Shown here in pieces: positions 9,127 to 17,157 of a DNA stretch of 64,000 nucleotides; within the stretch, counting starts at the first letter, position 1, and each line of letters opens with the position of its first letter. Source of the stretch: an uncultured Roseicyclus sp. GTDB lineage: Bacteria; Pseudomonadota; Alphaproteobacteria; Rhodobacterales; Rhodobacteraceae. The notes below the pieces were generated by a model. It had not been told where the DNA came from and did not search any database. It saw only the letters and a program-made list of their open reading frames with translations. The position numbers and the translations under genes were made by a program. Location: positions 62,001 through 126,000 of the forward strand of contig CAKZPN010000061.1 of NCBI GenBank assembly GCA_937139335.1, in the 5' to 3' direction.

Positions 9127-10817
9127 GCCACCGCCCCCAGAGCCGCGTCGAGGGCGATGCGCCGGTCCATGGCGGCCGCGAGCGCCATGTCGTGGGTGGC
9201 GACAATCACCGTCGTGCCCGCCGCGTTCATGGCCCGGAGCGCCGCGACGATCTCGGCCCCGGTCTCGGCGTCGAGGTCCGCTGTCGGCTCGTCGGCCAGC
9301 AGCACCGGGCGACCTGACAGGGCTGCCCGCGCGATCATCAGCCGGCGCGCCTCACCGCCGGAAACGCCGCCCCCGGTCTCGCCGAGATGGGTGTCGAGTC
9401 CGTCGGACAGACGCTCGACGAAGTCCGTCGCCCGCGCAAGCGCCAGAGCCGACAGCATGTCCCCGGTGCCGACTGGCGCGGATGCGCCGCTGGCCAGGAT
9501 CTCGCGCAATGTCCCGGCCGGGAACTGGGCGGCCTGCGGGATCCAGGCCACCTGCATGCGCCAGGTATCGGCAGTCGCGCGGTCGAGCGGGGCCCCGTCG
9601 AGCAGCACCTTTCCCCGATCCGGCACCAAAAGCCCGCCGATCAAGGCGATCAGGGTCGACTTCCCGCTGCCCGAGGGGCCGGTCAGCGCCACCGCCTCGC
9701 CCGGACGGATACTCAGGTCGGGAAAGGTGACTGTCCCAAGCCCGGCCCGGCGAAGCGCAATCTCCGGCACGTCCGGCCGCGGCGCGACAGCCTCACCCTG
9801 GCCGAGGATCTCTTCGGCGCCTTCCTCCTCGATCGCCTTCAGGTCGCGCGCGACGGCGAGGGCGGCCGCCTTGTCGTGCCATGCAGCCGCGAGGTCGCGC
9901 AAAGGTTGGAAGAATTCCGGGGCGATCATCAACATGAAGACGCCCTGGCCCAGGGTCAGCGGCGTTGCCCAGGACCCAAAGCCGATCTCTCCCAGAAGGG
10001 AGAAGCCAACGAAGACGGCAACCATCGCGACACCGAGCGCCGCGAACAGCTCCAGGATGGCGGAGGACATGAACGCGACGCGCAGAACGGCCATGGTCCG
10101 CGCTCGAAGCGATTCCGAGGAGGCTTCGAACGCCGTCAGCATCCGCCCGCGCGCGTCGAGCAGCCTGATGTCGCCGAGCGCGGCCAGCCGTTCCGCCAGA
10201 AGCGCCGAAAGCGATCCGATCTCGTCCATTTGCCGTTCGCTCGCCTCGCGGGCCGCCATCCCCACCAGCGCCATGAACAGCGGGATCAGCGGACCGGCTA
10301 CCAGGAGGATCAGCGCCACCGACCACGAGATTGGAAGGGCGCAGGCAAGCAGGATCGGCGGCACAACGGCCACCCGCAGCGCAGCCGGACGAAAGCGCCG
10401 GATATAGGGGGCAAGAAGCGGCAGCTTGTCGGTCAGAAGTGCGGCGATTTCGGACGAGGCGCCGCGCCTGGCCCGTGGCGAAAGGCGGTCTTGCGTGGCG
10501 ACAAGCGCGGCCCGCTCCCGCGCAAGGACGCGGTCGGCCGCATCGTCGAGCAGGTCCGCGGCCTTGAGGCTCAGACCCGCGCGGAGCAGACCTGCGGCGA
10601 GAAACGCCGCGGTCGCCACGGCAATTTCGCCGACGCCGCTCTGGCCCGACGCGAGCGACCCGAGGACGACGGCCACGGCAGCGGCCATGACGAGCCACAG
10701 CAGCGAGGCGCCGAGCGTCAGCCACCCGGCCCGACGGATGCCGCGCGCCTCCGGCGCCAGGGCGGCGGAGAGGCGGGCGGCGGCGGGATCGACGGTGGAT
10801 TCTGTGATAGGGCGCAT
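9123..10817 (-). CDS. cydD: Thiol reductant ABC exporter subunit CydD
   Basis: A 564-residue half-transporter partnering CydC. Membrane helices fill about residues 25-320. The ATPase has Walker A GPSGSGKST, signature VSGGEARRL and Walker B VLLADEPTADLD. It is the first gene of the cydDC-cydABX row. The ATG at 10817 lies only about 40 bases from an FNR box; the best ribosome site is a weak AAAGG ten bases upstream. The divergent Rrf2 regulator shares this intergenic region. Confidence 0.95.
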   Translation of the reverse strand: MRPITESTVDPAAARLSAALAPEARGIRRAGWLTLGASLLWLVMAAAVAVVLGSLASGQSGVGEIAVATAAFLAAGLLRAGLSLKAADLLDDAADRVLARERAALVATQDRLSPRARRGASSEIAALLTDKLPLLAPYIRRFRPAALRVAVVPPILLACALPISWSVALILLVAGPLIPLFMALVGMAAREASERQMDEIGSLSALLAERLAALGDIRLLDARGRMLTAFEASSESLRARTMAVLRVAFMSSAILELFAALGVAMVAVFVGFSLLGEIGFGSWATPLTLGQGVFMLMIAPEFFQPLRDLAAAWHDKAAALAVARDLKAIEEEGAEEILGQGEAVAPRPDVPEIALRRAGLGTVTFPDLSIRPGEAVALTGPSGSGKSTLIALIGGLLVPDRGKVLLDGAPLDRATADTWRMQVAWIPQAAQFPAGTLREILASGASAPVGTGDMLSALALARATDFVERLSDGLDTHLGETGGGVSGGEARRLMIARAALSGRPVLLADEPTADLDAETGAEIVAALRAMNAAGTTVIVATHDMALAAAMDRRIALDAALGAVA

Positions 10818-10855
10818 TTCAGATATACCTTTACGTCCCGGTTCCGCGCAGGTGT

Positions 10856-10869
10856 CTGATCTGGATCAA
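10856..10869. promoter_or_regulatory. FNR box between cydD and the Rrf2 gene
   Basis: The sequence CTGATCTGGATCAA differs from the palindromic FNR consensus TTGAT-N4-ATCAA only at its first base. It lies 38 bases before cydD and 53 bases before the Rrf2-family start, so it could act on either gene. A class II position relative to cydD would leave almost no leader, because TATATC at 10827-10822 would be the -10 element. Control of the regulator gene is therefore equally possible. Confidence 0.75.
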
Positions 10870-10922
10870 GGTCGGCGGATCGGGAAGTGTTCAGACGGGC
10901 GCGCAAGCAGGGAGGCTTGCCG

Positions 10923-11366
10923 ATGCGACTGACCGTGAAGACAAATCTCGCGATGCGGGTGCTCATGGCCTGCGCCGTGAACAAGGGGCGCCTCATGCGC
11001 AAGCATGACCTCGCCCGGACGGTCAACGCCTCCGAAGCGCATCTCGCGGTCGTCATCAACCAGTTGTCCAAGCTCGGGTTCATCAAGACGACGCGCGGAC
11101 GGGCGGGCGGGCTCGCGCTTTTGCTCGAGCCGCGCGACATCTCGGTCGGGACGGTGTTTCGTCTGTTCGAAGGCGACGCCCCGATGGCCGAATGCTTCAA
11201 TCCAAGCACCAACACCTGCCCGCTGGCGTCTTGCTGCCGGCTGAACGGCGAAATTCGATCCGCGCTCGACGCCTTTTTCTCAACCCTCGACCGGGTCACG
11301 CTTGCGGAGCTTGTGGACCGGAACACGGACCTTGAACGGATTCTCGCGCTTGAGGACAGGGGTTGA
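10923..11366 (+). CDS. Rrf2/NsrR-type iron-sulfur transcriptional regulator
   Basis: A 147-residue protein with an Rrf2 winged helix (residues 1-75; wing TTRGRAGGLAL) and a cysteine cluster at Cys91, Cys99, Cys104 and Cys105. The spacing C-X7-C-X5-C resembles the NsrR nitric-oxide sensor cluster, with Cys104 as an extra cysteine. It is divergent from cydDC across an FNR box. Cytochrome bd is NO-tolerant, so NO-responsive control of cyd is a reasonable inference. The ATG at 10923 follows GGAGG; a GTG at 10887 without a ribosome site was rejected. Confidence 0.88.
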   Translation: MRLTVKTNLAMRVLMACAVNKGRLMRKHDLARTVNASEAHLAVVINQLSKLGFIKTTRGRAGGLALLLEPRDISVGTVFRLFEGDAPMAECFNPSTNTCPLASCCRLNGEIRSALDAFFSTLDRVTLAELVDRNTDLERILALEDRG

Positions 11367-11451
11367 GCGGCCGGGGCGAGGCGTCCCTGACCGATCACCT
11401 GTGCCTCGCTGGGGCAGGGCGACCGCCATGGGCGCGCCGCGCCGAGGTCGC

Positions 11452-12324
11452 TCACCGCGCGTGAAAGGCATTCAGCGGAATCTTCAGATAGGAACGCGTG
11501 TTGCCTTCTGCGTCCGGCAGTCGCCCGCCTCGGATGTTGATCTGGAGCGCCGCGAGCATCAGCCGGGGCAGCGGCAAGGTCGCATCCCGGGCGTCGCGCA
11601 GCGCGCGGAACGTCGCTTCCGAGGGGGCGTCGCGGAAATGGACGTTCGCGACCTTGTGCTCGGCCACCGTCGCCTCGCACCGCGCCTCCCTGCCGCCCGG
11701 CGCGTAATCGTGGCCGACGAAGATGCGCGTGTCGTCCGGCAGTGCCAGAATTGCCTGGATGCTGTCGTAGAGAGCCTTGGAACTGCCGCCGGGGAAATCG
11801 GCGCGGCTCGAGCCGCTGTCGGGCATCATCAGCGTGTCATGCACGAAGGCCGCGTCGCCCGCGACATAGGTGATGGACGCCAGCGTGTGACCGGGCGAGA
11901 ACATGACCCGGACCGGGATCTCGCCGATCATGAAGGTCTCGCCATCGGCGAACAGCCGGTCCCACTGGCGCCCGTCCGTCGGGAACTCGGGCGGCAGGTT
12001 GTAGATTTCCTTCCACAGCGCCTGCACGCCGGTCACCTTCTCGCCGATCCCCGTCGGGGCGCCGGTCCGTTCGCTCAGCCACTGGGCGGCCGAGAAATGG
12101 TCGGCGTGGGGATGGGTGTCGAGGATCCAGACGACCTCGATCCCGGCCTCGCGGACGTAGTCGAGGATGCGTTCGGCGTTGGCGGTCGAGGTCGCGCCCG
12201 AGAACGGGTCGAAATCGAGAACGGGGTCCACGATGGCCCCCTTCATGGTCTCGGGGTCGTGGAACACGTACTGCCAGCTTCCCGTAGGTTCGTCCCAGAA
12301 GGATTTGACGCTGGGATTGCTCAT
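11452..12324 (-). CDS. MBL-fold metallo-hydrolase, persulfide dioxygenase (ETHE1/Blh)-like
   Basis: A 290-residue metallo-beta-lactamase fold protein. The metal motif THPHADH, the downstream GHTLASITY His and GHDYAPGGR give the ligand set of the ETHE1/Blh branch, whose characterised members oxidise glutathione persulfide to sulfite. It follows the peroxiredoxin by 65 bases on the same strand and probably shares its transcript, next to an OxyR gene. A sulfane-sulfur or peroxide detoxification role fits, but the substrate is inferred from family alone. A longer frame upstream overlaps the peroxiredoxin gene and is not coding. Confidence 0.85.
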   Translation of the reverse strand: MSNPSVKSFWDEPTGSWQYVFHDPETMKGAIVDPVLDFDPFSGATSTANAERILDYVREAGIEVVWILDTHPHADHFSAAQWLSERTGAPTGIGEKVTGVQALWKEIYNLPPEFPTDGRQWDRLFADGETFMIGEIPVRVMFSPGHTLASITYVAGDAAFVHDTLMMPDSGSSRADFPGGSSKALYDSIQAILALPDDTRIFVGHDYAPGGREARCEATVAEHKVANVHFRDAPSEATFRALRDARDATLPLPRLMLAALQINIRGGRLPDAEGNTRSYLKIPLNAFHAR

Positions 12325-12389
12325 GGTTCGGTCCTTTCTGGATGGGTGTCGGAGGAAAGGGGCGGGCCGCGTCGGCCCGCCCTCCGCGA

Positions 12390-13034
12390 TCAGAGCGAGC
12401 GGGTCGAGAAATACCAGTCGACGGTGTTGTAGCCTTCGGCGGCGCGTGCCAGCGCGGCGTCGGGCGTGGCCGGAGTCGGCACGATCACCTCGTCGCCCGG
12501 CTTCCAGTTCTCCGGCATGGCGCATTTGTTCTCGTCGGCGGTCTGCAGCGCCACAAGCAGGCGGTGGATCTCGTCGACCGAGCGGCCGGCGTTCATCGGA
12601 TAGTAGACCATCGCGCGCAGGACGCCCTCCGGGTCGATGATGAAGGTCGCGCGGACGGCGGCCGTGTCCGAGGCGCCGGGCTGGATCATTCCGTATGCCT
12701 GCGCCACCGCCATGTTCAGGTCGGCGATGATCGGGAAGCGGATGTCCACGCCGAACTTCTCCCTGATGTTCAGGATCCAGGCGATGTGGCTGTAATGGCT
12801 GTCGATGGACAGGCCCAGCAGTTCGGTGTTCAGGGTCTCGAAATCCGCGTGCTTGCCGGCGAAGGCGATGAACTCGGTGGTGCAGACCGGGGTGAAGTCC
12901 GCGGGGTGCGAGAACAGGATCAGCCATTTGCCGCGGTAATCCTCGAGCGTCTTGCGACCATGGGTCGTGGGTGCGTCGAAGGCGGGGGCGGGTTCGTTGA
13001 GCCGGGGGCCGGCGGTCTGTGGCGTGTCGGTCAT
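12390..13034 (-). CDS. Peroxiredoxin of the Prx6/1-Cys type
   Basis: A 214-residue cytoplasmic peroxidase. The peroxidatic Cys51 lies in HPADFTPVCTTEF, which carries the PXXXTXXC motif. The C-terminal extension contains another cysteine in DENKCAMPENW, the place where archaeal-type Prx6 enzymes carry a possible resolving cysteine. The ATG at 13034 follows GAAAGG; the open frame extends 18 codons upstream into the intergenic region, without a ribosome site. The gene is divergent from an oxyR homologue with putative operators between them, the usual arrangement for peroxide-induced control. Confidence 0.93.
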   Translation of the reverse strand: MTDTPQTAGPRLNEPAPAFDAPTTHGRKTLEDYRGKWLILFSHPADFTPVCTTEFIAFAGKHADFETLNTELLGLSIDSHYSHIAWILNIREKFGVDIRFPIIADLNMAVAQAYGMIQPGASDTAAVRATFIIDPEGVLRAMVYYPMNAGRSVDEIHRLLVALQTADENKCAMPENWKPGDEVIVPTPATPDAALARAAEGYNTVDWYFSTRSL

Positions 13035-13090
13035 GGTCGAGGCCTTTCGGTGTGCCGTTTCGATGGCCAAGACATAAGGGATTGCCATTT

Positions 13091-13136
13091 ATAGGTGAAA
13101 TTGATTGTTTTTCTATTAGTAATAGGTAAAATCAAT
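13091..13136. promoter_or_regulatory. Putative OxyR operator region (two direct repeats)
   Basis: Two related 15-mers, ATAGGTGAAATTGAT (13091-13105) and ATAGGTAAAATCAAT (13122-13136), lie 31 bases (three helical turns) apart. Each keeps the ATAG-N-T-N3-A half of the OxyR consensus. Between them is the imperfect palindrome CTATTAGTAATAG. The second copy abuts the oxyR start, which fits autorepression by a LysR-type regulator. Confidence 0.5.
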
Positions 13137-13138
13137 CT

Positions 13139-14047
13139 ATGATAACGCTTCGCCAGCTACAGTTTCTTGTCGCGGTTGCCGATACGCTCAACTTCTCCCG
13201 CGCGGCGGAGGCGTGTTTCGTCACACAGCCCACGTTGAGCGCGAGCATCAAGGAGCTTGAGGACCGTCTCGGCGCGCAGTTGATCGAACGCACCCGGCGC
13301 AGCGTGCTCCTGACGCCGCTCGGTGAGGAGATCGCCGCGCGGGGCCGTCGCATGCTGCTCGACGCCGAGGAGATCGAGACACTCGCCCGGGCACATGGCA
13401 ACCCGGAGGAGGGCGACCTCCACCTCGGCGCGATCCCGACCATCGGGCCATATCTCATTCCGCACGCTCTTCCGGCCATCCGGAACCAGTTCCCGGCCCT
13501 TCGCGTCTTTCTGCGCGAGGAAATGACCGAGAGCCTCATCGAAGGGCTCAACAGCGGGCGCCTCGACGCGATCCTGATCGCGCTTCCCTTCGACACCGGC
13601 GCCCTGGAGATCCAGCCGCTGTTCGACGACGGCTACCAGCTCGCGACGCCGCCTGACTGGCCCTCTCCGCAGGCCACGGGCGCCGGCGCCCTGCCGCCGG
13701 ACGGTCGGCTCATGCTGCTGGAGATCGGGCATTGCCTTCAACGACACGCCTTGCAGGCCTATCCCGGCCGCGTTCTGCCCTTTGACGAGGAGTTCGCCGC
13801 AACCAGCCTGACGACCCTGATCGCGATGGTGTCCCAAGGGCTGGGGATCACTCTTCTGCCGGACCTCGCCATCGATGCCGGCGTGGTGGCCGAGGGCCAG
13901 GTCCATCTGACGCCCTTGCCCGATGCCTGCCCGCGGCACGTCGTCATTGCCTGGCGCCCCAACTCGGTCCGCGCGCAGGTGATCGGCAAGATCGGGGAGC
14001 TGCTGAAAACCACGAGGGCAGGGATCACGAGCGAGGCGGGCAGCTAG
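13139..14047 (+). CDS. oxyR: OxyR-like LysR-family hydrogen peroxide regulator
   Basis: A 302-residue LysR-type regulator with an N-terminal HTH (TLNFSRAAEACFVTQPTLS, residues 16-34) and an OxyR-like sensor domain. The peroxide-sensing cysteine is exactly at residue 199, in GHCLQRH. The partner that forms the disulfide in E. coli OxyR, Cys208, is replaced by Tyr208 here. ATSLTTLIAMVSQGLGITLLP matches the conserved OxyR core. It is divergent from the peroxiredoxin/MBL operon. No good ribosome site precedes ATG 13139; the start is chosen by family alignment. It probably senses peroxide by single-Cys oxidation or a different cysteine pair. Confidence 0.9.
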   Translation: MITLRQLQFLVAVADTLNFSRAAEACFVTQPTLSASIKELEDRLGAQLIERTRRSVLLTPLGEEIAARGRRMLLDAEEIETLARAHGNPEEGDLHLGAIPTIGPYLIPHALPAIRNQFPALRVFLREEMTESLIEGLNSGRLDAILIALPFDTGALEIQPLFDDGYQLATPPDWPSPQATGAGALPPDGRLMLLEIGHCLQRHALQAYPGRVLPFDEEFAATSLTTLIAMVSQGLGITLLPDLAIDAGVVAEGQVHLTPLPDACPRHVVIAWRPNSVRAQVIGKIGELLKTTRAGITSEAGS

Positions 14048-14111
14048 CCGCCTTGTCGCTCTCCACCAATGCTGCGCAATCCCGTGGACGCTCGCGAAGG
14101 GCCGCCGGCAG

Positions 14112-14972
14112 TCAGGCCGTCTCAGGCGGCATCGCGAGTACGTCGATCTTTGCCTCCTTCAGAACCTGTTGCGCCACGCTGCCCAGCGCCATGCGCGCGA
14201 CAGCGCCCTTGCCATGGGTCGCGACGACGATCAGGTCCGCCTTCACCTCGTCCACCGTCTTCAGGATCTCGGTGGCAACCGTCGTCTGGTTGTGGCGCAC
14301 GATCCGGTCGGCTTGTCCGACCGAGGCTTCTGACGTGAAGGTCGCGAGGGCCCGCCGCGTTTCGGCGCGCAAAACCTCGAGATAGTCCTGCTGCCCCTCG
14401 CGGCCCACGCTGCCGGACAGGGCAAGGCGCAGCGCCGGCGCGTCGAAGACGTTCAGCACCGACAACTGGGCCCTGCGCCCTAGCCCCGACCGGGCGAACC
14501 GCGCCAGCGCGGACCCCGCCTGCTCGGACAGGTCCGTCGCCACCAGCACATGGCGCCACGGCCCGACCGGCGGCCCGTTGACCATCAGCACCGGGCACCG
14601 GACGGACCGGATCGTGCGTTCCGCGGTGGTTCCGACAAAGGCGTCCCGGAGGATCTGGCGCCGATGCGGCCCGATGACGAGAAGGTCTGGCGGCGCCTCC
14701 GCCACCGCCTTGACGATCCCTGCGAACGGATCGTCAAGCAGCACGCGCGTGGTGCATGACACCCCGTTCAGATCCGTCAGGCTGCGGGCGAGATCGGAAA
14801 GCAGCAGGCGCGCGTCGACCACCTCCCGGTCGACGATCCGGCGTGGCCTGTCGTCGTCGACCACATGCGCGATATCGAGCGCAGCGTCATGCTCACGCGC
14901 CAGGATGACCGCGCGGCGCAACGCCCGGTCGGAGCGTTCGGAAAAATCCGTAGCCAGCATGATCCTCTGCAT
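14112..14972 (-). CDS. Universal stress protein with two UspA domains
   Basis: A 286-residue cytoplasmic protein made of two tandem UspA domains (about 1-140 and 141-286). The second has the ATP-binding loop THGKGAVARMALGS; the first has a divergent GPHRRQILRDAFVGTT loop. ATG 14972 is preceded by AGGAG eight bases away; an in-frame GTG at 14981 overlaps that site and was rejected. An FNR box lies 60 bases upstream, so induction under low oxygen is likely. Such paired-domain Usps are common next to microaerobic respiration genes in proteobacteria. Confidence 0.92.
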   Translation of the reverse strand: MQRIMLATDFSERSDRALRRAVILAREHDAALDIAHVVDDDRPRRIVDREVVDARLLLSDLARSLTDLNGVSCTTRVLLDDPFAGIVKAVAEAPPDLLVIGPHRRQILRDAFVGTTAERTIRSVRCPVLMVNGPPVGPWRHVLVATDLSEQAGSALARFARSGLGRRAQLSVLNVFDAPALRLALSGSVGREGQQDYLEVLRAETRRALATFTSEASVGQADRIVRHNQTTVATEILKTVDEVKADLIVVATHGKGAVARMALGSVAQQVLKEAKIDVLAMPPETA

Positions 14973-15031
14973 CGCGCACACTCCTGTTCTCGGGGTCCCC
15001 CTCAGAAAACCACGACAGAAAGCGACTTTGC

Positions 15032-15045
15032 TTGACCCAGATCAA
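15032..15045. promoter_or_regulatory. FNR box between the Usp gene and the Kef/ATPase/PhaC operon
   Basis: The sequence TTGACCCAGATCAA matches the consensus TTGAT-N4-ATCAA at all but one defined base. On the plus strand the -10 hexamer TATTCT at 15067-15072 places the box centre near -40.5. On the minus strand TTTTCT at 15009-15004 gives a similar spacing for the Usp gene. The box could thus activate both directions. Confidence 0.8.
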
Positions 15046-15103
15046 CCAAATGCCGCCTGCCTTGGCTATTCTTCACCAAAGTCACGAACACAGGCAGAAC
15101 ATC

Positions 15104-15322
15104 ATGCCGAACGACCGGTATCAGACCGTCAAGGAAGTGGCAGACCGTCTGAAGGTCTCCGAAGCGACCGTGCGACACTGGATCAAGCTCGGCGAGTTGC
15201 GGGCAATCGACATCGGCAAGGGCTGGCGCATCGCCGACGCCGATCTGGGCGCGTTTCTTGCCCTGCACCAGACCGCGCCGCGACGGCAGGATCTCGGCCC
15301 CGAAGCCGGGGCGCAAACCTGA
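15104..15322 (+). CDS. Small helix-turn-helix (excisionase/MerR-like) DNA-binding protein
   Basis: A 72-residue protein whose core is a winged helix of the excisionase family: YQTVKEVADRLKVSEATVRHW followed by the wing GKGWRI. Such proteins are annotated as excisionase-family domain proteins, but no phage or integrase genes are nearby, so this is more likely a housekeeping regulator. It is the first gene behind the FNR box, and its TGA overlaps the ATG of the Kef antiporter gene. The ATG at 15104 was chosen because the domain begins just after it; the ribosome site is weak. Confidence 0.8.
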   Translation: MPNDRYQTVKEVADRLKVSEATVRHWIKLGELRAIDIGKGWRIADADLGAFLALHQTAPRRQDLGPEAGAQT

Positions 15323-17040
15323 TGCCAGTGATGACGTCTTTCGCCGAAGTGGCCCTGCTTCTGGTCATGGCTGCCGGCATCGGTCTTGTCGGAACGCTGT
15401 TGCGTCAGCCGCTGATAGTCAGCTTCATCGCGGTCGGGCTGATCGCCGGGCCTTCCGCGCTCGATGTCGTGCATTCGGACGCGCAGATCGACCTGCTGTC
15501 GGAGCTCGGGATCGCGGTGCTGCTGTTTCTCGTCGGCATCAAGCTGGACGTGAAGCTGATCCGCTCGCTGGGCGTGGTCTCAGTGATGACCGGGCTTGGC
15601 CAGGTCGCATTCACCGCGTTTTTCGGCTACCTCATCGGCCTTGGCCTCGGCCTCGGGCATGTCACCAGTCTCTATGTCGCCGTGGCGCTGACGTTTTCCT
15701 CCACCATCATCATCGTCAAGCTCTTGTCGGACAAGCGCGAGATCGACGCCCTGCACGGGCAGATCGCGCTGGGCTTCCTGATCGTGCAGGACCTTGTCGT
15801 CGTGCTGGCGATGATCGTGCTGTCGGCGATCGGCATCGGCGCGCCGGGACATGACGGCCATGGCGGCGGCTCGGTCCTGACGGTGCTGGCATCGGGAGTG
15901 GCGCTGGTCGCAACGGTCGTCCTCTTCGTGCGCTACCTCGCCAACCCGCTGACCGAGCGGCTGGCCCGCGCGCCCGAACTGCTGGTGATCTTCGCGATCG
16001 CGCTGGCCGCGATGTTCGCTGCCATCGGCGATGTCGTGGGGCTGGGCAAAGAGGTGGGCGGATTGATGGCCGGTGTGGCGCTCGCCTCCACCCCCTACCG
16101 CGAAACCATCGCCGCCCGGCTGGCACCGCTGCGCGATTTCCTTCTGCTGTTCTTCTTCATCGCCCTCGGCGCGACGCTGGATCTGTCGCTTCTGGGCACG
16201 CATGTCACCGGCGCCGTCGTCTTCTCTGTCTTCGTGCTGGTCGGCAACCCCTTGATCGTGCTCGCGATCATGGGGGCCATGGGCTACCGCAAGCGCACCG
16301 GGTTCCTGGCCGGGCTGACGGTAGCGCAGATCAGCGAGTTCTCGTTGATCTTCATCGCCATGGGCGTGTCGCTGGGCCATGTGACCGATGATGCGCTCGG
16401 GCTTGTCACCATGGTCGGCCTCGTGACCATCGCGGCCTCGACCTACATGATCACCTACTCGCACCGGTTATATGCGCTGTTCGAGCCGCTTCTCGGCATC
16501 TTCGAGCGCAAGGGCACCCCGCGCGAGCCGTCCGAGGCCGGCGCGCATGCGGCAAGCGGCTACAAGGTCATCCTCTTCGGGCTGGGCCGCTTTGGCACCG
16601 CCATCGGACTGCGGCTGAAGAAACGGGGGATCCGCGTGCTCGGGGTGGATTTCAACCCCGAGGCCGTCCGGCGCTGGCGCGATCTGGGGCTGGAAGCTCA
16701 TTTCGGCGATGCGAGCGACCCGGAATTCGTCGCCGAGCTGCCGTTTCGCGGGGCGGAGTGGATGGTGTCGACCGTGCCGATCCATCCCACCGGCCTGAGC
16801 CACGAGGACACGCGCAGAACGCTGATCCAGTTGACCCGGTCCGCCGGGTTCGCGGGTCGGATCGCCGCCGCCTCGCACAGCACGGGCGACACCGAAGGCA
16901 TGGTCGGTGCGGGCGTCGATCTGGTGCTCGAACCGTTCCAGGATGCCGCCGACCGCGCGGTGGAGCTGCTCTGCGGTGCCGAAGGCGAAGAACGCACCGA
17001 GTTTCCCGAAATCTCGGCCGAGGGCCGGGCGGCCGTCTGA
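15322..17040 (+). CDS. Monovalent cation:proton antiporter-2 (Kef type) with TrkA-N domain
   Basis: A 572-residue inner-membrane protein. Residues 1 to about 395 form a CPA2 Na/H-exchanger domain with about twelve helices. After a short linker, an NAD-binding TrkA-N/RCK domain starts at about 413 (ILFGLGRFGTAIG). It lacks the long C-terminal extension of E. coli KefB/KefC. The likely role is glutathione- or nucleotide-gated potassium or sodium efflux coupled to proton entry. It starts with TGATG overlap on the HTH gene and precedes a P-type ATPase, so cation homeostasis under low oxygen is a plausible theme. Confidence 0.92.
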   Translation: MPVMTSFAEVALLLVMAAGIGLVGTLLRQPLIVSFIAVGLIAGPSALDVVHSDAQIDLLSELGIAVLLFLVGIKLDVKLIRSLGVVSVMTGLGQVAFTAFFGYLIGLGLGLGHVTSLYVAVALTFSSTIIIVKLLSDKREIDALHGQIALGFLIVQDLVVVLAMIVLSAIGIGAPGHDGHGGGSVLTVLASGVALVATVVLFVRYLANPLTERLARAPELLVIFAIALAAMFAAIGDVVGLGKEVGGLMAGVALASTPYRETIAARLAPLRDFLLLFFFIALGATLDLSLLGTHVTGAVVFSVFVLVGNPLIVLAIMGAMGYRKRTGFLAGLTVAQISEFSLIFIAMGVSLGHVTDDALGLVTMVGLVTIAASTYMITYSHRLYALFEPLLGIFERKGTPREPSEAGAHAASGYKVILFGLGRFGTAIGLRLKKRGIRVLGVDFNPEAVRRWRDLGLEAHFGDASDPEFVAELPFRGAEWMVSTVPIHPTGLSHEDTRRTLIQLTRSAGFAGRIAAASHSTGDTEGMVGAGVDLVLEPFQDAADRAVELLCGAEGEERTEFPEISAEGRAAV

Positions 17041-17078
17041 TCGCCGGACACCGAGTTTTCAAGCGTAAGGACGACACC

Positions 17079-17156
17079 ATGACCCGCCGTGCAGGCAAGA
17101 CCGCCACCGTGACCGGTGCAGAGATTGTCATCGACGTCAGCTATGAGGTGCGTTGA
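17079..17156 (+). CDS. Possible 25-residue small protein between antiporter and ATPase genes
   Basis: A short reading frame (starts MTRRAGKTATVTG, ends SYEVR) with an AAGG ribosome site eight to ten bases upstream. Its TGA is one base before the ATPase start codon. It has a basic N-terminus and a beta-like hydrophobic end, and no membrane helix. It may be a real small protein or a leader that couples translation of the ATPase gene. I recognise no family, and the size alone makes the call uncertain. Confidence 0.4.
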   Translation: MTRRAGKTATVTGAEIVIDVSYEVR

Positions 17157-17157
17157 G

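Noticed and set aside
11376-11409. Terminator after the Rrf2 gene (GCGAGGC / GCCTCGC)
   Set aside because: The loop is 20 bases and no T-run follows; too weak to call.
15104-15322. Prophage or integrative element because of the excisionase-like HTH protein
   Set aside because: No integrase, attachment site or phage genes lie nearby; the gene is embedded in an operon with a Kef antiporter.
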